From positions 1 through 18,033 of the forward strand of contig JBFMFE010000086.1 in the NCBI GenBank assembly GCA_040752295.1: DNA of 18,033 nt, given 5' to 3'. The position numbers and the translations under genes were made by a program. Source of the stretch: JBFMFE01 sp040752295. Its GTDB lineage: Bacteria; UBP15; UBA6099; JBFMBQ01. Positions 6,256-15,113 of the stretch are shown in pieces. Below the pieces are notes generated by a model. That model was not told where the DNA came from, made no database searches, and saw only the letters and a list, made by a program, of their open reading frames with translations. How positions within the stretch are numbered: position 1 is the first letter of the stretch; every line of letters starts with the position of its first letter.

Positions 6256-9200
6256 TTGCCAAAGAGAAAAGACCTGAAACGCGTCATGGTCATCGGATCG
6301 GGACCGATAGTCATCGGGCAGGCGGCGGAATTCGATTACGCCGGGACGCAGGCGTGCAAGGCGCTCCGGGAGGAAGGGCTTGAGGTCATACTGGTCAACA
6401 ACAACCCCGCGACCATAATGACGGACACCGACATCGCCGACGTGGTGTACCTCGAGCCGCTGACCCTCCCGTTCGTGTCCGAAATAATCAGGAAGGAGCG
6501 CCCCGACGGGATTCTTCCCACGCTGGGGGGGCAGACGGGTCTGAACCTCGCCGTGGAGCTTGCGGAGTCCGGCGTCCTCAAGGAGTGCGGTGTCGAACTC
6601 CTGGGCACGCCGCTGGAAACGATCAGGAAAGCGGAGGACAGGAAACTATTCCGCAAGCTCATGAACGACATCGGGCACCCGGTTCCCGAAAGCGCCATCG
6701 TCACCACGATCGAGGAGGGGAAAAAGTTCGCCGGTTCCGTCGGGTTCCCGCTCATCGTGCGCCCCGCATTCACGCTCGGCGGCACGGGCGGCGGGATCGC
6801 GAAGGACACCGAATCGCTCGAGCGCACGCTCAAGAGGGGACTGACAATGAGCATGATCGGGCAGGTCCTCCTCGAAAAATGCGTCCTGGGCTGGAAGGAG
6901 ATCGAATACGAGGTGATGCGGGACGGCAGGGACAACTGCTTCATCGTGTGCAACATGGAGAACATAGACCCCATGGGCATCCACACGGGGGACAGCATCG
7001 TGGTTGCCCCGAGCCAGACGCTCACCGACAAGGAATACCAGCTTCTGCGGACGGCGTCGCTGGACATCATCCGCGCGCTGGGGATAGAGGGGGGATGCAA
7101 CGTACAGTTCGCGCTCGACACGGATTCCATGGGGTATTACGTCATCGAGGTCAACCCCCGCGTCAGCCGATCATCCGCGCTCGCGTCGAAGGCGACGGGG
7201 TATCCGATCGCCAAAGTGGCGTCCAAGATCGCCGCCGGTCTGACGCTCGACGAGATCGTCAACCCCGTGACGAAAAAGACGTACGCCTCGTTCGAGCCGG
7301 CGATAGACTACGTGGTCGTAAAAATCCCCCGGTGGCCGTTCGACAAGTTCATGTTCGCCGACCGCGTTCTTTTCACGCAGATGAAATCCACGGGGGAGGT
7401 CATGTCAATCGGCAGGACGTTCGAGGCGGCGCTCCTGAAAGCCGTGCGATCGCTGGAGATCGGCGTCACGGGTCCGCGCCTGAAAGACCTCGAGCTGTGC
7501 TCGTACATGGAACTGGAGAACAAACTCGAAAACGCGACGGACGAACGCCTCTTCGCGGTCATGGAAGCCTTCAGAAGGGACATGGTGCTCAGCGACGTCG
7601 CCCAGATAACCCGCATAGACCCGTTTTTCCTTGGGAAGATGCGCAACATCGTCGAAAAGGAGCGCGAAATCGCCGCCGGCGGCGTCAAAAAACTCACGGC
7701 GCGCAAACTGCGCGAGATCAAGGACTTCGGTTTCAGCGACCCCTACGTGGCGTCGCTTCTCAACGTTCCCGCCGGCGAGATAGAAAAACTCCGCAAAAGG
7801 CACGAGACGCGTCCCGCCTACAAGATGGTTGACACCTGCGCGGGCGAGTTCGAGGCGGAGACGCCGTACTACTATTCGTCCTACGAGACCGCGAGCGAGG
7901 TGAAGGCGAGCGGGAAGCGGAAGATCATCGTGATCGGCTCCGGACCGATCCGCATCGGTCAGGGCATCGAGTTCGACTACTGCTCGGTTCACTCGGTGTT
8001 CGCTCTCAGGGAGGAAGGCGTTGACGCGATCATCGTCAACAACAATCCCGAGACCGTGAGCACGGACTTCGACACCGCCGACCGGCTTTACTTCGAGCCG
8101 CTCACAAAGGAAGACGTCGTCAACATCTTTCACGAGGAGAAAGCCGACGGTGTCGTCGTGCAGTTCGGGGGGCAGACCGCCATAAACCTCGCCGGACCGC
8201 TGCACCGGGAGGGACTGCCGATTCTCGGGACCTCCTTCGACAGCATAGACGTCGCCGAGGATCGCGACAGGTTCGACAAACTGCTCGAGCGCCTCGGCAT
8301 CCCCCGCCCTCCAGGCGGGGCGGTGACCTCGTTCGACGCCGCCCGCGCGGTCGCCAACCGCGTAGGCTACCCGGTCGTCGTGCGCCCCTCGTACGTCCTC
8401 GGGGGACGCGCCATGGAGATCGTCCATGACGACAGGGAACTGGAGCGCTACGTCTCGTCCGCCGTCCTCGTCACACCGGAACACCCCATCCTGGTTGACA
8501 AGTACCTCGTCGGAAAAGAGATCGAGGTTGACGTCATAGGCGACGGGAACGACTTTCTCGTTCCCGGCATCATGGAACACATCGAGCGGGCGGGCGTCCA
8601 CTCCGGCGACAGCATGGCGGTGTGCCCTCCGCAGACCGTGCCGGGCGACGCCGTCGCCGCCATCGTCGAATACACGGGCAGCATCACCAAAGCCCTCGAC
8701 ATCAGGGGGCTGATGAACATACAGTACGTCCTTTTCGAAGACAGCCTCTACGTTCTCGAGGTCAACCCGCGGGCGAGCCGGACCGTGCCGTACCTTTCCA
8801 AGATCACGGGCATCCCCATGATCAAGGCAGCCACGAAAATCTTCCTCGGCAGGACACTCAAGGGCATGGGGCTTCCCACCGGCGTCCTCGGTCCGACGGG
8901 GCACGTGGCGGTCAAATCCCCCATTTTCTCGTTCGCAAAACTGATTGACGTGGACATCGCCCTCGGACCCGAGATGAAGTCCACCGGGGAGATAATGGGT
9001 ATAGACTACGACTACGCGCGCGCCCTGTACAAGTCGCTCGTTTCGTCCGGCTTCGGCATTCCCGACCACGGCGCCTTTCTGGTCACCATCGCCGACCGCG
9101 ACAAGGAGGAATCGCTCCCCATCGTGGAGGGCTTCAGCCGGCTGGGCTATAAGATCATCGCCACCGGCGGGACCGCGCGGTTCCTCAAGTCCCGCGGCAT

Positions 9201-9489
9201 CAAGGCTAAAGCCGTCAACAAGATCGGCGAATCCAGACCCACAATACTCGACCTCGTGTACTCCGGGAAGGTCGGGTTCCTCCTGAACACGGTGTCTCAG
9301 GACAAGGCGGCTGAAACGGACGGAGTCAAAATCCGCCGGGCGTCCGTGGAGCTGAACATCCCCTGTCTGACGTCGCTGGACACGGCAAGGGCGCTGCTGT
9401 TCTCGCTCACGCAGCTCAACAGCAGGGAAGACAAGACCTTCGCCTGCCTGCCCATAAACACGTACCAGGAAGCAATCCGGCGGGGCTGA
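6256..9489 (+). CDS. carB: Carbamoyl-phosphate synthase large subunit
   Basis: Makes carbamoyl phosphate from bicarbonate, two ATP and the ammonia supplied by CarA. The product is 1077 residues, the usual full length. Two homologous ATP-grasp halves each begin with a GSGP[IV][VR]IGQ motif (near residues 14 and 557) and contain the ATP-grasp metal-binding segment EVNPR[VA]SR. The oligomerisation region lies between them (about 400-550). A C-terminal MGS-like allosteric domain from about residue 930 includes KIIATGGTARFL, the effector-binding part in other CarB proteins. The TTG at 6256 sits one base after the carA stop. No intrinsic terminator with a T-run follows; a short GGGGC/GCCCC hairpin at 9516-9528 may end transcription weakly. 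Confidence 0.97.
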   Translation: MPKRKDLKRVMVIGSGPIVIGQAAEFDYAGTQACKALREEGLEVILVNNNPATIMTDTDIADVVYLEPLTLPFVSEIIRKERPDGILPTLGGQTGLNLAVELAESGVLKECGVELLGTPLETIRKAEDRKLFRKLMNDIGHPVPESAIVTTIEEGKKFAGSVGFPLIVRPAFTLGGTGGGIAKDTESLERTLKRGLTMSMIGQVLLEKCVLGWKEIEYEVMRDGRDNCFIVCNMENIDPMGIHTGDSIVVAPSQTLTDKEYQLLRTASLDIIRALGIEGGCNVQFALDTDSMGYYVIEVNPRVSRSSALASKATGYPIAKVASKIAAGLTLDEIVNPVTKKTYASFEPAIDYVVVKIPRWPFDKFMFADRVLFTQMKSTGEVMSIGRTFEAALLKAVRSLEIGVTGPRLKDLELCSYMELENKLENATDERLFAVMEAFRRDMVLSDVAQITRIDPFFLGKMRNIVEKEREIAAGGVKKLTARKLREIKDFGFSDPYVASLLNVPAGEIEKLRKRHETRPAYKMVDTCAGEFEAETPYYYSSYETASEVKASGKRKIIVIGSGPIRIGQGIEFDYCSVHSVFALREEGVDAIIVNNNPETVSTDFDTADRLYFEPLTKEDVVNIFHEEKADGVVVQFGGQTAINLAGPLHREGLPILGTSFDSIDVAEDRDRFDKLLERLGIPRPPGGAVTSFDAARAVANRVGYPVVVRPSYVLGGRAMEIVHDDRELERYVSSAVLVTPEHPILVDKYLVGKEIEVDVIGDGNDFLVPGIMEHIERAGVHSGDSMAVCPPQTVPGDAVAAIVEYTGSITKALDIRGLMNIQYVLFEDSLYVLEVNPRASRTVPYLSKITGIPMIKAATKIFLGRTLKGMGLPTGVLGPTGHVAVKSPIFSFAKLIDVDIALGPEMKSTGEIMGIDYDYARALYKSLVSSGFGIPDHGAFLVTIADRDKEESLPIVEGFSRLGYKIIATGGTARFLKSRGIKAKAVNKIGESRPTILDLVYSGKVGFLLNTVSQDKAAETDGVKIRRASVELNIPCLTSLDTARALLFSLTQLNSREDKTFACLPINTYQEAIRRG

Positions 9490-9558
9490 GGGGGAAATGC
9501 GCCCGTGAGACGCAGGGGGCGGCGCCCCGCGGGGTCCGCGCCGAAAAAGCCCGGAAAT

Positions 9559-9588
9559 TTGACAATCTTCCCGGCGGGTTAATAGAAT
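9559..9588 (+). promoter_or_regulatory. Promoter of the methyltransferase / GH2-like pair
   Basis: TTGACA at 9559-9564, an 18-bp spacer and TAGAAT at 9583-9588. Transcription would start near 9595 and leave about 80 nt of leader. That leader holds a 9-bp direct repeat (TTCGAGCGG at 9602-9610 and 9625-9633) and the palindrome GGGCGTACGCCC (9644-9655), so it may be structured. No known riboswitch is recognised. Confidence 0.6.
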
Positions 9589-9674
9589 ACAAAGTCGTTT
9601 TTTCGAGCGGAGCGGTCTGGAGACTTCGAGCGGTCCGTACCGGGGGCGTACGCCCGCAGGCGCGAGATTCACCC

Positions 9675-10556
9675 GTGAACAACGATAAAGGAATGCTGAT
9701 AATCGGCGAGAGGATAAACGCGACGAGGAAATCAATCCGTGAGGCGATACTGGAGCGCGACGCCGGGAAAATCGCCGCGGAGGCGGTCGCGCAGGTGAAA
9801 AGCGGCGCGCAGGCGCTCGACGTGAACGCGGGGTTCGATCCCGAGACGGAGACGGGAAACCTCCTGTGGCTCGTCGGGACGGTTCTCGACGCGGCGCGGG
9901 TCACGCTCTGCCTCGACTCGACCTCGCCGGAGGCGCTCGACGCCGCGCTCGAGGCGTGCCGCGCGCGGGAAAGCGCGGACGCCGCTTACCGGAACGGTTC
10001 GTCCGGCGCCCGGAGCGGCGGAAATGACGCGCGGCGCGTCATAATCAACTCCATATCGGGTGAAACGGGGCGCTATTCCGCCGTGATCCCGCTTGTGAGA
10101 GAACACGGGGCTTCGGTGATCGCCCTGTGCATGGACGACGGGGGCATGCCGGCGGACGGCGAAAAAAGGGTGAGGGCGGGGACGGCTCTCGTGGAGCGCC
10201 TTCTGGGGGACGGCGTGCCGCCCGGCGACATCTTTTTAGACCCGCTCGTGGTGCCGGTGGGCGTGAACCCGTCCGGGGGTAAAGACGCGCTCGACTCGAT
10301 AGGGAGGCTGAAATCGGCTTTTCCGGACGTGAAGGTCGTGCTCGGCGCGTCGAACGTCTCGTTCGGGATGCCCCGGAGGTCCGCCCTCAACGCGGCATTC
10401 GTCGCGATGGCGGCGCTCGCCGGCGCCGACGCCGCAATCGTTGACCCGCTGGACGATGCCCTTATGTCCGTCCTGAAAGCCGCCCTCGCGCTCGCCGGCA
10501 GGGACCCCTTCTGCGCCGGCTACATCGAGCACTTCAGAAAACGCCGCACAGGATGA
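9675..10556 (+). CDS. Pterin-binding methyltransferase, AcsE/MetH-like
   Basis: A 293-residue protein of the DHPS/pterin-binding TIM-barrel family, closest in motifs to methyltetrahydrofolate:corrinoid/iron-sulfur-protein methyltransferase (AcsE) and the folate domain of MetH. These move the methyl group of methyl-tetrahydrofolate to a corrinoid. Visible features are GERIN (11-15), ALDVNAG (47-53), INSISGE (124-130), LDPLVVPVGVN (188-198) and GASNVSFGMP (224-233), whose N227 matches the pterin-activating asparagine of the family. A low-complexity Ser/Gly/Arg/Asn insertion at about 97-119 makes it longer than the usual 260-odd residues. The GTG at 9675 is uncertain because no strong ribosome-binding site precedes it; an in-frame ATG at 9693 would remove six residues. 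No corrinoid protein, acsB/C/D or metH gene is in the window. Its stop overlaps the next start (ATGA). Confidence 0.8.
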   Translation: MNNDKGMLIIGERINATRKSIREAILERDAGKIAAEAVAQVKSGAQALDVNAGFDPETETGNLLWLVGTVLDAARVTLCLDSTSPEALDAALEACRARESADAAYRNGSSGARSGGNDARRVIINSISGETGRYSAVIPLVREHGASVIALCMDDGGMPADGEKRVRAGTALVERLLGDGVPPGDIFLDPLVVPVGVNPSGGKDALDSIGRLKSAFPDVKVVLGASNVSFGMPRRSALNAAFVAMAALAGADAAIVDPLDDALMSVLKAALALAGRDPFCAGYIEHFRKRRTG

Positions 10557-13045
10557 TCTCCAGACTTCTCTTCACCGGAGCCTGTCTCCTTGTATATCTC
10601 TTACTGTCGTACCTCTCGCGGTACGCAGGACTGCTCATGTGGCAGACACTTCTTCTGCTCATGCCGTGGGCGTTTCTCGCCGCGGCGCTCGGGTGGACTT
10701 CACCGCGCATGGACCTGCCGGAAACGGACGACGTCGTCCATTCGCCGATAGAGGACGTAGAGAACCCGTCGAGGAAAATCATGTGGTTGAACGGGTTGTG
10801 GGAGTTCAGGCTGGCGCGGGCGAGGCGCTGGCGCCGGATACAGGTTCCGCGCTCGTGGAACACATTTCCGGGGCTGGAATTTCACACGGGCAAAGCGACG
10901 TTCAGGCGGCTGTTTTCGGCGCCGGAGGAGTGGTCGCTCGGGCGCGTTTTTCTGCATTTCCGAGGTGTGAACCACAGGGCGGAGGTCTCGATAGACGGCA
11001 GGCAGGTGGGGACGCACGACGGCGGCTACACCCACTTTTCGTTCGACGTCACGGAGAGGGTGCGCGGTTCGCGCGAAAAGGAACTCGAGGTGACGGTTGC
11101 CAACAGGCTCGACCGGGGCACGGTCCCGAGCGTGGCGGGGTGGCGCAACGAGGGGGGGATCATCCGCGAGGTGTACCTCGAAACGTGCCGGCGGGTGTTC
11201 ATCCGCGACGCCTTCGTAATCGCCGAACCCGACCTGAAGGGACGCGCCGCAGCCGCTCTCTCCGTCAAAATTGACAACCCGGAATGGATACCGCGCGACT
11301 ACCGGATCGAAGTCCACGCTCCCGGCGGCGCCCTCGTGCACTCCCACAGGGTGGAATCCTGGACGATGCAGACGCTCCAGCACCGGTTCTCGATCAACTT
11401 CGTCTCGCTCTGGGCGCCCGGGTCGCCGTCCCTCTATACGTGCAGGGTGATCCTCGAAGGGGCGGAAGAGGACTCGCTGACCATCCGGTTCGGCGTCAGG
11501 AAGGTCGAGTGCCGCGAGAACGGGATACTTCTGAATGGAAAGAAGCTGAAGCTCGCCTGCGTTGACAGGTGGGAAGATTTCCACGGGACCGGGTGCGTCG
11601 GGTCGCTTGCCGACGTCGAGCGCGATATGCGGCTTGCCGCCGGGGCGGGTTTCAACGCCGTCCGCCTCACGCCGCACCCGCATCACCCCGCTGCGCTCGA
11701 CATCTGCGACCGCGCGGGCATACTCGTGCTGGAGGAAATCCCCGTCTGGAAAGCCGTCGCTTCAGACCTCGTTGATCCCGTCTTCCAGCAATCCGCCGAA
11801 AACCAGCTCTCCGAGATGATCCTCAGGGACAGGAACCATCCGTGCGTGATCATGTGGGGGATAGCCAACGACGTGGACTCCGACACCCGGGAGGCGAGGT
11901 GGTTCATCGAGCGGCTCGCGCGCGTCGCGCGCGGACTGGACTCCCGCCCCCTCTACATCGTCTCCGGCGAACACGAGGAGGAAGCCTGCGCGGATTTGGC
12001 GGACGTCGCCGCCGTGAGCTTCCGCTCGCTGCTCAGGGCGGGGCGCGAGGAGATGGACGCCGCGGTGGCGCTGTGGAGAAAACGTTTCCCTCATCTGCCG
12101 CTCATCGCCGTGGACTTCTGGGCGGCGGGCAGAACGAAGCCGCCCGGAAGGATACCGCCGAGGTACTCGCAGCAGGCGCAGGCGCTCGCTCTGCTCAGGT
12201 TCCTGAAGTTCGCGTCGGAAAACCGCGACCTTGCCGGCTGGTCCATCGCGTCGCTTTCAGACCGCTGGAACCCGGGCGCCTTCACCGCCGCGCCCCCGTT
12301 CTTTTCCTCCGAAGGCATCCTCACGCACGAACGCGAGCCGAAAGCCTCGTACAATGCGGTCCGGCGCTTTCTCACGGAAGGCAGGGAAGAACCTCTCAAT
12401 GCGCCTCCGGAGCCGCGGCGCGTCTCGCTGCCGTTCGTGGTTTTCATCGCCGCCGCCCTTGCCGGGCTTTTCGCCGCCGCCCGCGAGCCAAGTCTGCTGC
12501 TGTTTCTCGCCGCCTTCCCGGAGCGCGTTCCCGAAATCTTCCCCGGGACGTTCAGAATCCTTCTGTTCGCCACACTTTTCAACGCCGCGGGCTGGACGAT
12601 ACTCATACACCGGTTTTTCCGGCGCGCGCCGCAGAATCTCATCGGCTCTATTGACATCCCCTTCTTCCGCCTCATATCGGCGGTCCTGAAGGCGGAGTGG
12701 AGGCTGTTCGCCTTCTGCTACGTCACGATCATCATGCTCTGGATATACGACGTGACGATGCTGGACATGGCGCTTCCCGGCTCGTCCTTCACGCACCTCG
12801 TGAAAATGACCTCCGCCGTCACGCTTCCCGACGTGTTGTTCGGCGCGTGCGGCGTGACGGGGCTGCCCCTGTGGGTCGCCCTCCTGCTGTTCCACGCGTG
12901 GAAACTTTATCTCGCCTTTTTCGCCCTCGGGGCGCCCGGCGCGCTCATCTACGTCGTCCTCGGCCCCCTTGCCATCATAATCGTCTGCGCCGCTCTCCTC
13001 GAATTCAGGTTCCACGTGCTGAAATACATACGGAAACTGCTGTGA
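10553..13045 (+). CDS. Membrane-embedded GH2-fold protein, probable pseudo-glycosidase
   Basis: An 830-residue protein with three parts. Residues 5-47 form two membrane spans. Residues 75-610 follow glycoside hydrolase family 2 (beta-glucuronidase/galactosidase): a sugar-binding jelly roll (VPRSWNTFP at 98-106, GWRNEGGIIREVYLE at 196-210), an Ig-like domain at about 215-320, and a TIM barrel opening with NGKKLKLACVDRWEDFHG (328-345) followed by NAVRLTPHPHHP. The C-terminus (about 625-820) has four or five hydrophobic spans, loosely reminiscent of Yip1-type domains. The acid/base site, normally Glu in W-x-x-x-N-E, reads WGIAND with D440. The nucleophile site, normally T-E-[YF]-G, reads AVDFW with D521. 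Both Glu-to-Asp changes suggest lost or altered hydrolysis and perhaps a binding or sensing role. Which side of the membrane the barrel faces cannot be decided. Translation starts within the stop of the methyltransferase gene; it ends 10 bp from the convergent rnz. Confidence 0.8.
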   Translation: MISRLLFTGACLLVYLLLSYLSRYAGLLMWQTLLLLMPWAFLAAALGWTSPRMDLPETDDVVHSPIEDVENPSRKIMWLNGLWEFRLARARRWRRIQVPRSWNTFPGLEFHTGKATFRRLFSAPEEWSLGRVFLHFRGVNHRAEVSIDGRQVGTHDGGYTHFSFDVTERVRGSREKELEVTVANRLDRGTVPSVAGWRNEGGIIREVYLETCRRVFIRDAFVIAEPDLKGRAAAALSVKIDNPEWIPRDYRIEVHAPGGALVHSHRVESWTMQTLQHRFSINFVSLWAPGSPSLYTCRVILEGAEEDSLTIRFGVRKVECRENGILLNGKKLKLACVDRWEDFHGTGCVGSLADVERDMRLAAGAGFNAVRLTPHPHHPAALDICDRAGILVLEEIPVWKAVASDLVDPVFQQSAENQLSEMILRDRNHPCVIMWGIANDVDSDTREARWFIERLARVARGLDSRPLYIVSGEHEEEACADLADVAAVSFRSLLRAGREEMDAAVALWRKRFPHLPLIAVDFWAAGRTKPPGRIPPRYSQQAQALALLRFLKFASENRDLAGWSIASLSDRWNPGAFTAAPPFFSSEGILTHEREPKASYNAVRRFLTEGREEPLNAPPEPRRVSLPFVVFIAAALAGLFAAAREPSLLLFLAAFPERVPEIFPGTFRILLFATLFNAAGWTILIHRFFRRAPQNLIGSIDIPFFRLISAVLKAEWRLFAFCYVTIIMLWIYDVTMLDMALPGSSFTHLVKMTSAVTLPDVLFGACGVTGLPLWVALLLFHAWKLYLAFFALGAPGALIYVVLGPLAIIIVCAALLEFRFHVLKYIRKLL

Positions 13046-13055
13046 CGCCCCGCAA

Positions 13056-13967
13056 TCAGTCCCTGTAGGGTATCTCCAGTTCCATGAGGTCCTTTGCGAC
13101 CTCCGTGTCGGGGAATATCTTTACCGCCTCGTTTCTCAGGTCGGAACGGCGCCAGTAGCGGGGGCTGAGGTGCGTGAGGACGAGACGCCTCACGTTCGCC
13201 TCGCGCGCGAGCGTCGCAGCCTGTTGCGCGGTGGAGTGCTTCCGGAACCGGGCTTCCTCGGCAAGCTCCGACGTGAACATCCCCTCGTGTATCAGCAGGT
13301 CGGCGCCGCGGCAGAACTCCACGAGCCGCGGCTCGTGGAGCGTGTCGGTCACGTAAACCAGGCGCCTTCCCGCCCTCGGCGGACCGAGAATTTCCCCCGG
13401 CGTCACGACGCGTCCGTCCTCAAGGGTTATCGTCTCGCCCCTCTGGAGCAGCCCGTAGAGGGGACCTTCCGGAATCCCCATCTCCCGCGCCTTTGCGACG
13501 TTGAACCGCCCGGGGCGGGTTTTTTCCTGGAGCGCCAGAGCGAAGCACGGCACCGAGTGGCGCACGGGGGCGGCTTCCACGCGGTATTCGTCGTCCTCAG
13601 CCACGACGCCCTCCGCGATGGGCGAGACCGTGATGGGGAACCCGCACCGCAGCCGTATTGTCTTCTTCAGGGAGGCGATGAACTCCTCGATGGAGTCGGG
13701 TCCGTAAACGGCGAGAGGGCGTTCATGGTCGAGAAGGGTCAGCGTCATCAGCAGTCCCATCAGCCCGGAGAGATGGTCGCCGTGTATATGCGTGATGAAA
13801 ATCCTTGTGATGCGCCCGAAACCAAGCCCCTTGCGCATGATCTGACGCTGGGTTCCCTCTCCGCAGTCGAAAAGCATCATTTCCCCTTCGCGGAGGACGC
13901 ACACGGAGGGAAGATTTCTGTTCGGGGTGGGCAGCCCGCCGCTCGTTCCCAAAAAGATGACTTTCAT
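13056..13967 (-). CDS. rnz: Ribonuclease Z
   Basis: tRNA 3'-processing endonuclease of the metallo-beta-lactamase fold, which removes 3' trailers from precursor tRNAs. The 303-residue product is typical of the short bacterial form. Metal ligands are in THIHGDH (H60, H62, D64, H65), H137 in PVRHSVP, D208 in YVTDT and H266 in LTHLSPRY. The HST motif of RNase Z (KHSTAQQAA, residues 243-251) separates it from other beta-lactamase-fold nucleases. The N-terminal MKVIFLGTSGGLPTPNR is standard, supporting the start. It is the second gene of a minus-strand pair, beginning three bases after the preceding stop. It meets the GH2-like gene tail to tail with only 10 bp between them and no visible terminator. 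Confidence 0.95.
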   Translation of the reverse strand: MKVIFLGTSGGLPTPNRNLPSVCVLREGEMMLFDCGEGTQRQIMRKGLGFGRITRIFITHIHGDHLSGLMGLLMTLTLLDHERPLAVYGPDSIEEFIASLKKTIRLRCGFPITVSPIAEGVVAEDDEYRVEAAPVRHSVPCFALALQEKTRPGRFNVAKAREMGIPEGPLYGLLQRGETITLEDGRVVTPGEILGPPRAGRRLVYVTDTLHEPRLVEFCRGADLLIHEGMFTSELAEEARFRKHSTAQQAATLAREANVRRLVLTHLSPRYWRRSDLRNEAVKIFPDTEVAKDLMELEIPYRD

Positions 13968-13970
13968 GGA

Positions 13971-15002
13971 TCAGACCCTCAGGTACGGGTGATGTTTCCT
14001 CAATTCGTCGGCGAGCTTCAGCGCGTAGGGAGACGGCGGCTTCGCCGCGACCGGCGGTTCGCGCCGACCGAGGAGCGCTGCCACCGCCGCCGCCGCCGAT
14101 GAGGACAGCGTGTGAAGGTTGTATCCGCCCTCGAGGACGAGTCCGATGGGGCAGTCCGCGCCCGCCGCCGCGGCAAGCGCGTGCATCATCCCGGCGTACC
14201 CGTCCTCGGTGAGCAGCGTTCCGCTGAGGGGGTCCTCGGCGTGCGCGTCGAAGCCGGCGGAGATCAGCAGCAGCCCGGGGTCGAACCGCCGCACCACGCC
14301 GGAGACGATGGTCTCGGTGAGGAACAGGTAGTCGGCGTCGTCCGACCCGGCGGGCATCGGCAGGTTCAGCGTGTACCCCTCGCCCTCCCCCGTCCCCACG
14401 TCGCCCGCGCGTCCCGTTCCGGGGTAGTGCGGGTACTGGTGAAACGAGGTGAAGTAAACCGTGGGGTCGGACTCGAAGGAGTGCATCGTCCCGTTGCCGT
14501 GGTGGACGTCCCAGTCGAAAATGAAGACCCTCTCGATGCCGCGCTCGCGCTGCGCGTACCGCGCGCCGACGGCTACGTTGTTGAAGAGGCAGAAACCGAG
14601 AGGCTCCGCCGCCTCGGCGTGGTGACCCGGGGGTCGGACGAGGGCGAAGAACGCGCCGATGGCGCCGTCCGCCGCCGCGTCAATCGCGGTCAGCACACCT
14701 CCCGCGGCGAGAAGCGCAACGCCGTAGCTTTCCGGCGACACCACCGTGTCGGGGTTAAGGTACCGCCGCCCGCGCGTTTCCGCGCACGCCCGGCGGACGT
14801 ACTCGATGTACTCCGTGTCGTGTATCCGCGCGACCTGCCCGATGTCCGCTTCGCGCGGTTCAAGCCAAACGAGTTCGCCGCTCCACGGCGCGTCCATCAG
14901 CGCCGCCCGTATCGCCCGGAGCCTGTCGGCGTTCTCCACGTGACCCCCGGTGTCATGATCGAGGTAGCGATCGCTGTAAATTATGCCTGCTTTGTCTCTC
15001 AT
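13971..15002 (-). CDS. HDAC-family zinc amidohydrolase
   Basis: A 343-residue member of the histone deacetylase / acetoin-utilisation (AcuC) / acetylpolyamine amidohydrolase family, which removes acetyl groups from amines. The active-site set is complete: the tandem histidines of RPPGHHA (H127, H128), zinc ligands D165 and H167 in FDWDVHHGNGT and D252 in SAGFDAH, and the transition-state tyrosine Y294 in LEGGYN. The opening YSDRYLDHDTGGHVEN matches the class II-like bacterial branch. The substrate is unknown; acetylated polyamines, proteins or small amines are all possible, and acuA/acuB genes are absent. The ATG at 15002 gives the usual N-terminus, though its ribosome-binding site is weak. 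It is cotranscribed with rnz and divergent from the DUF1805 gene. Confidence 0.92.
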   Translation of the reverse strand: MRDKAGIIYSDRYLDHDTGGHVENADRLRAIRAALMDAPWSGELVWLEPREADIGQVARIHDTEYIEYVRRACAETRGRRYLNPDTVVSPESYGVALLAAGGVLTAIDAAADGAIGAFFALVRPPGHHAEAAEPLGFCLFNNVAVGARYAQRERGIERVFIFDWDVHHGNGTMHSFESDPTVYFTSFHQYPHYPGTGRAGDVGTGEGEGYTLNLPMPAGSDDADYLFLTETIVSGVVRRFDPGLLLISAGFDAHAEDPLSGTLLTEDGYAGMMHALAAAAGADCPIGLVLEGGYNLHTLSSSAAAAVAALLGRREPPVAAKPPSPYALKLADELRKHHPYLRV

Positions 15003-15084
15003 TTCACTTCGCCCCGCTCCCCGGGTTTAATCACGCCCGCGCCCGGCTTACGGACGGGGGCGGACCCGAACCGCGCCGCGCCCG

Positions 15085-15113
15085 TTCAACTCCGCACTAT
15101 ACGCAAGTATAAT
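15085..15113 (+). promoter_or_regulatory. Promoter of the DUF1805 gene, with a small palindrome over its -10
   Basis: TTCAAC at 15085-15090, a 17-bp spacer and a perfect TATAAT at 15108-15113. A perfect palindrome, TATAC-GCAA-GTATA (15098-15111), overlaps the -10 box, and on the minus strand the same AT-rich patch offers weak -10-like hexamers toward the HDAC gene. The region therefore may carry back-to-back promoters. The first hybrid sequence of about 100 nt after the start shows no obvious RNA structure. Confidence 0.6.

Noticed and set aside
9516..9528. Intrinsic terminator after carB
   Set aside because: The GGGGC/GCCCC hairpin has a 3-nt loop and no T-run, so it was not listed as a terminator.
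9595..9674. Cobalamin or SAM riboswitch before the methyltransferase gene
   Set aside because: The leader is only about 80 nt and contains no B12-box or S-box core; only a direct repeat and a short palindrome are visible.
7405..9735. 776-residue minus-strand open frame opposite carB
   Set aside because: It is the antisense shadow of carB produced by GC-rich codon bias; carB is unmistakable on the other strand.
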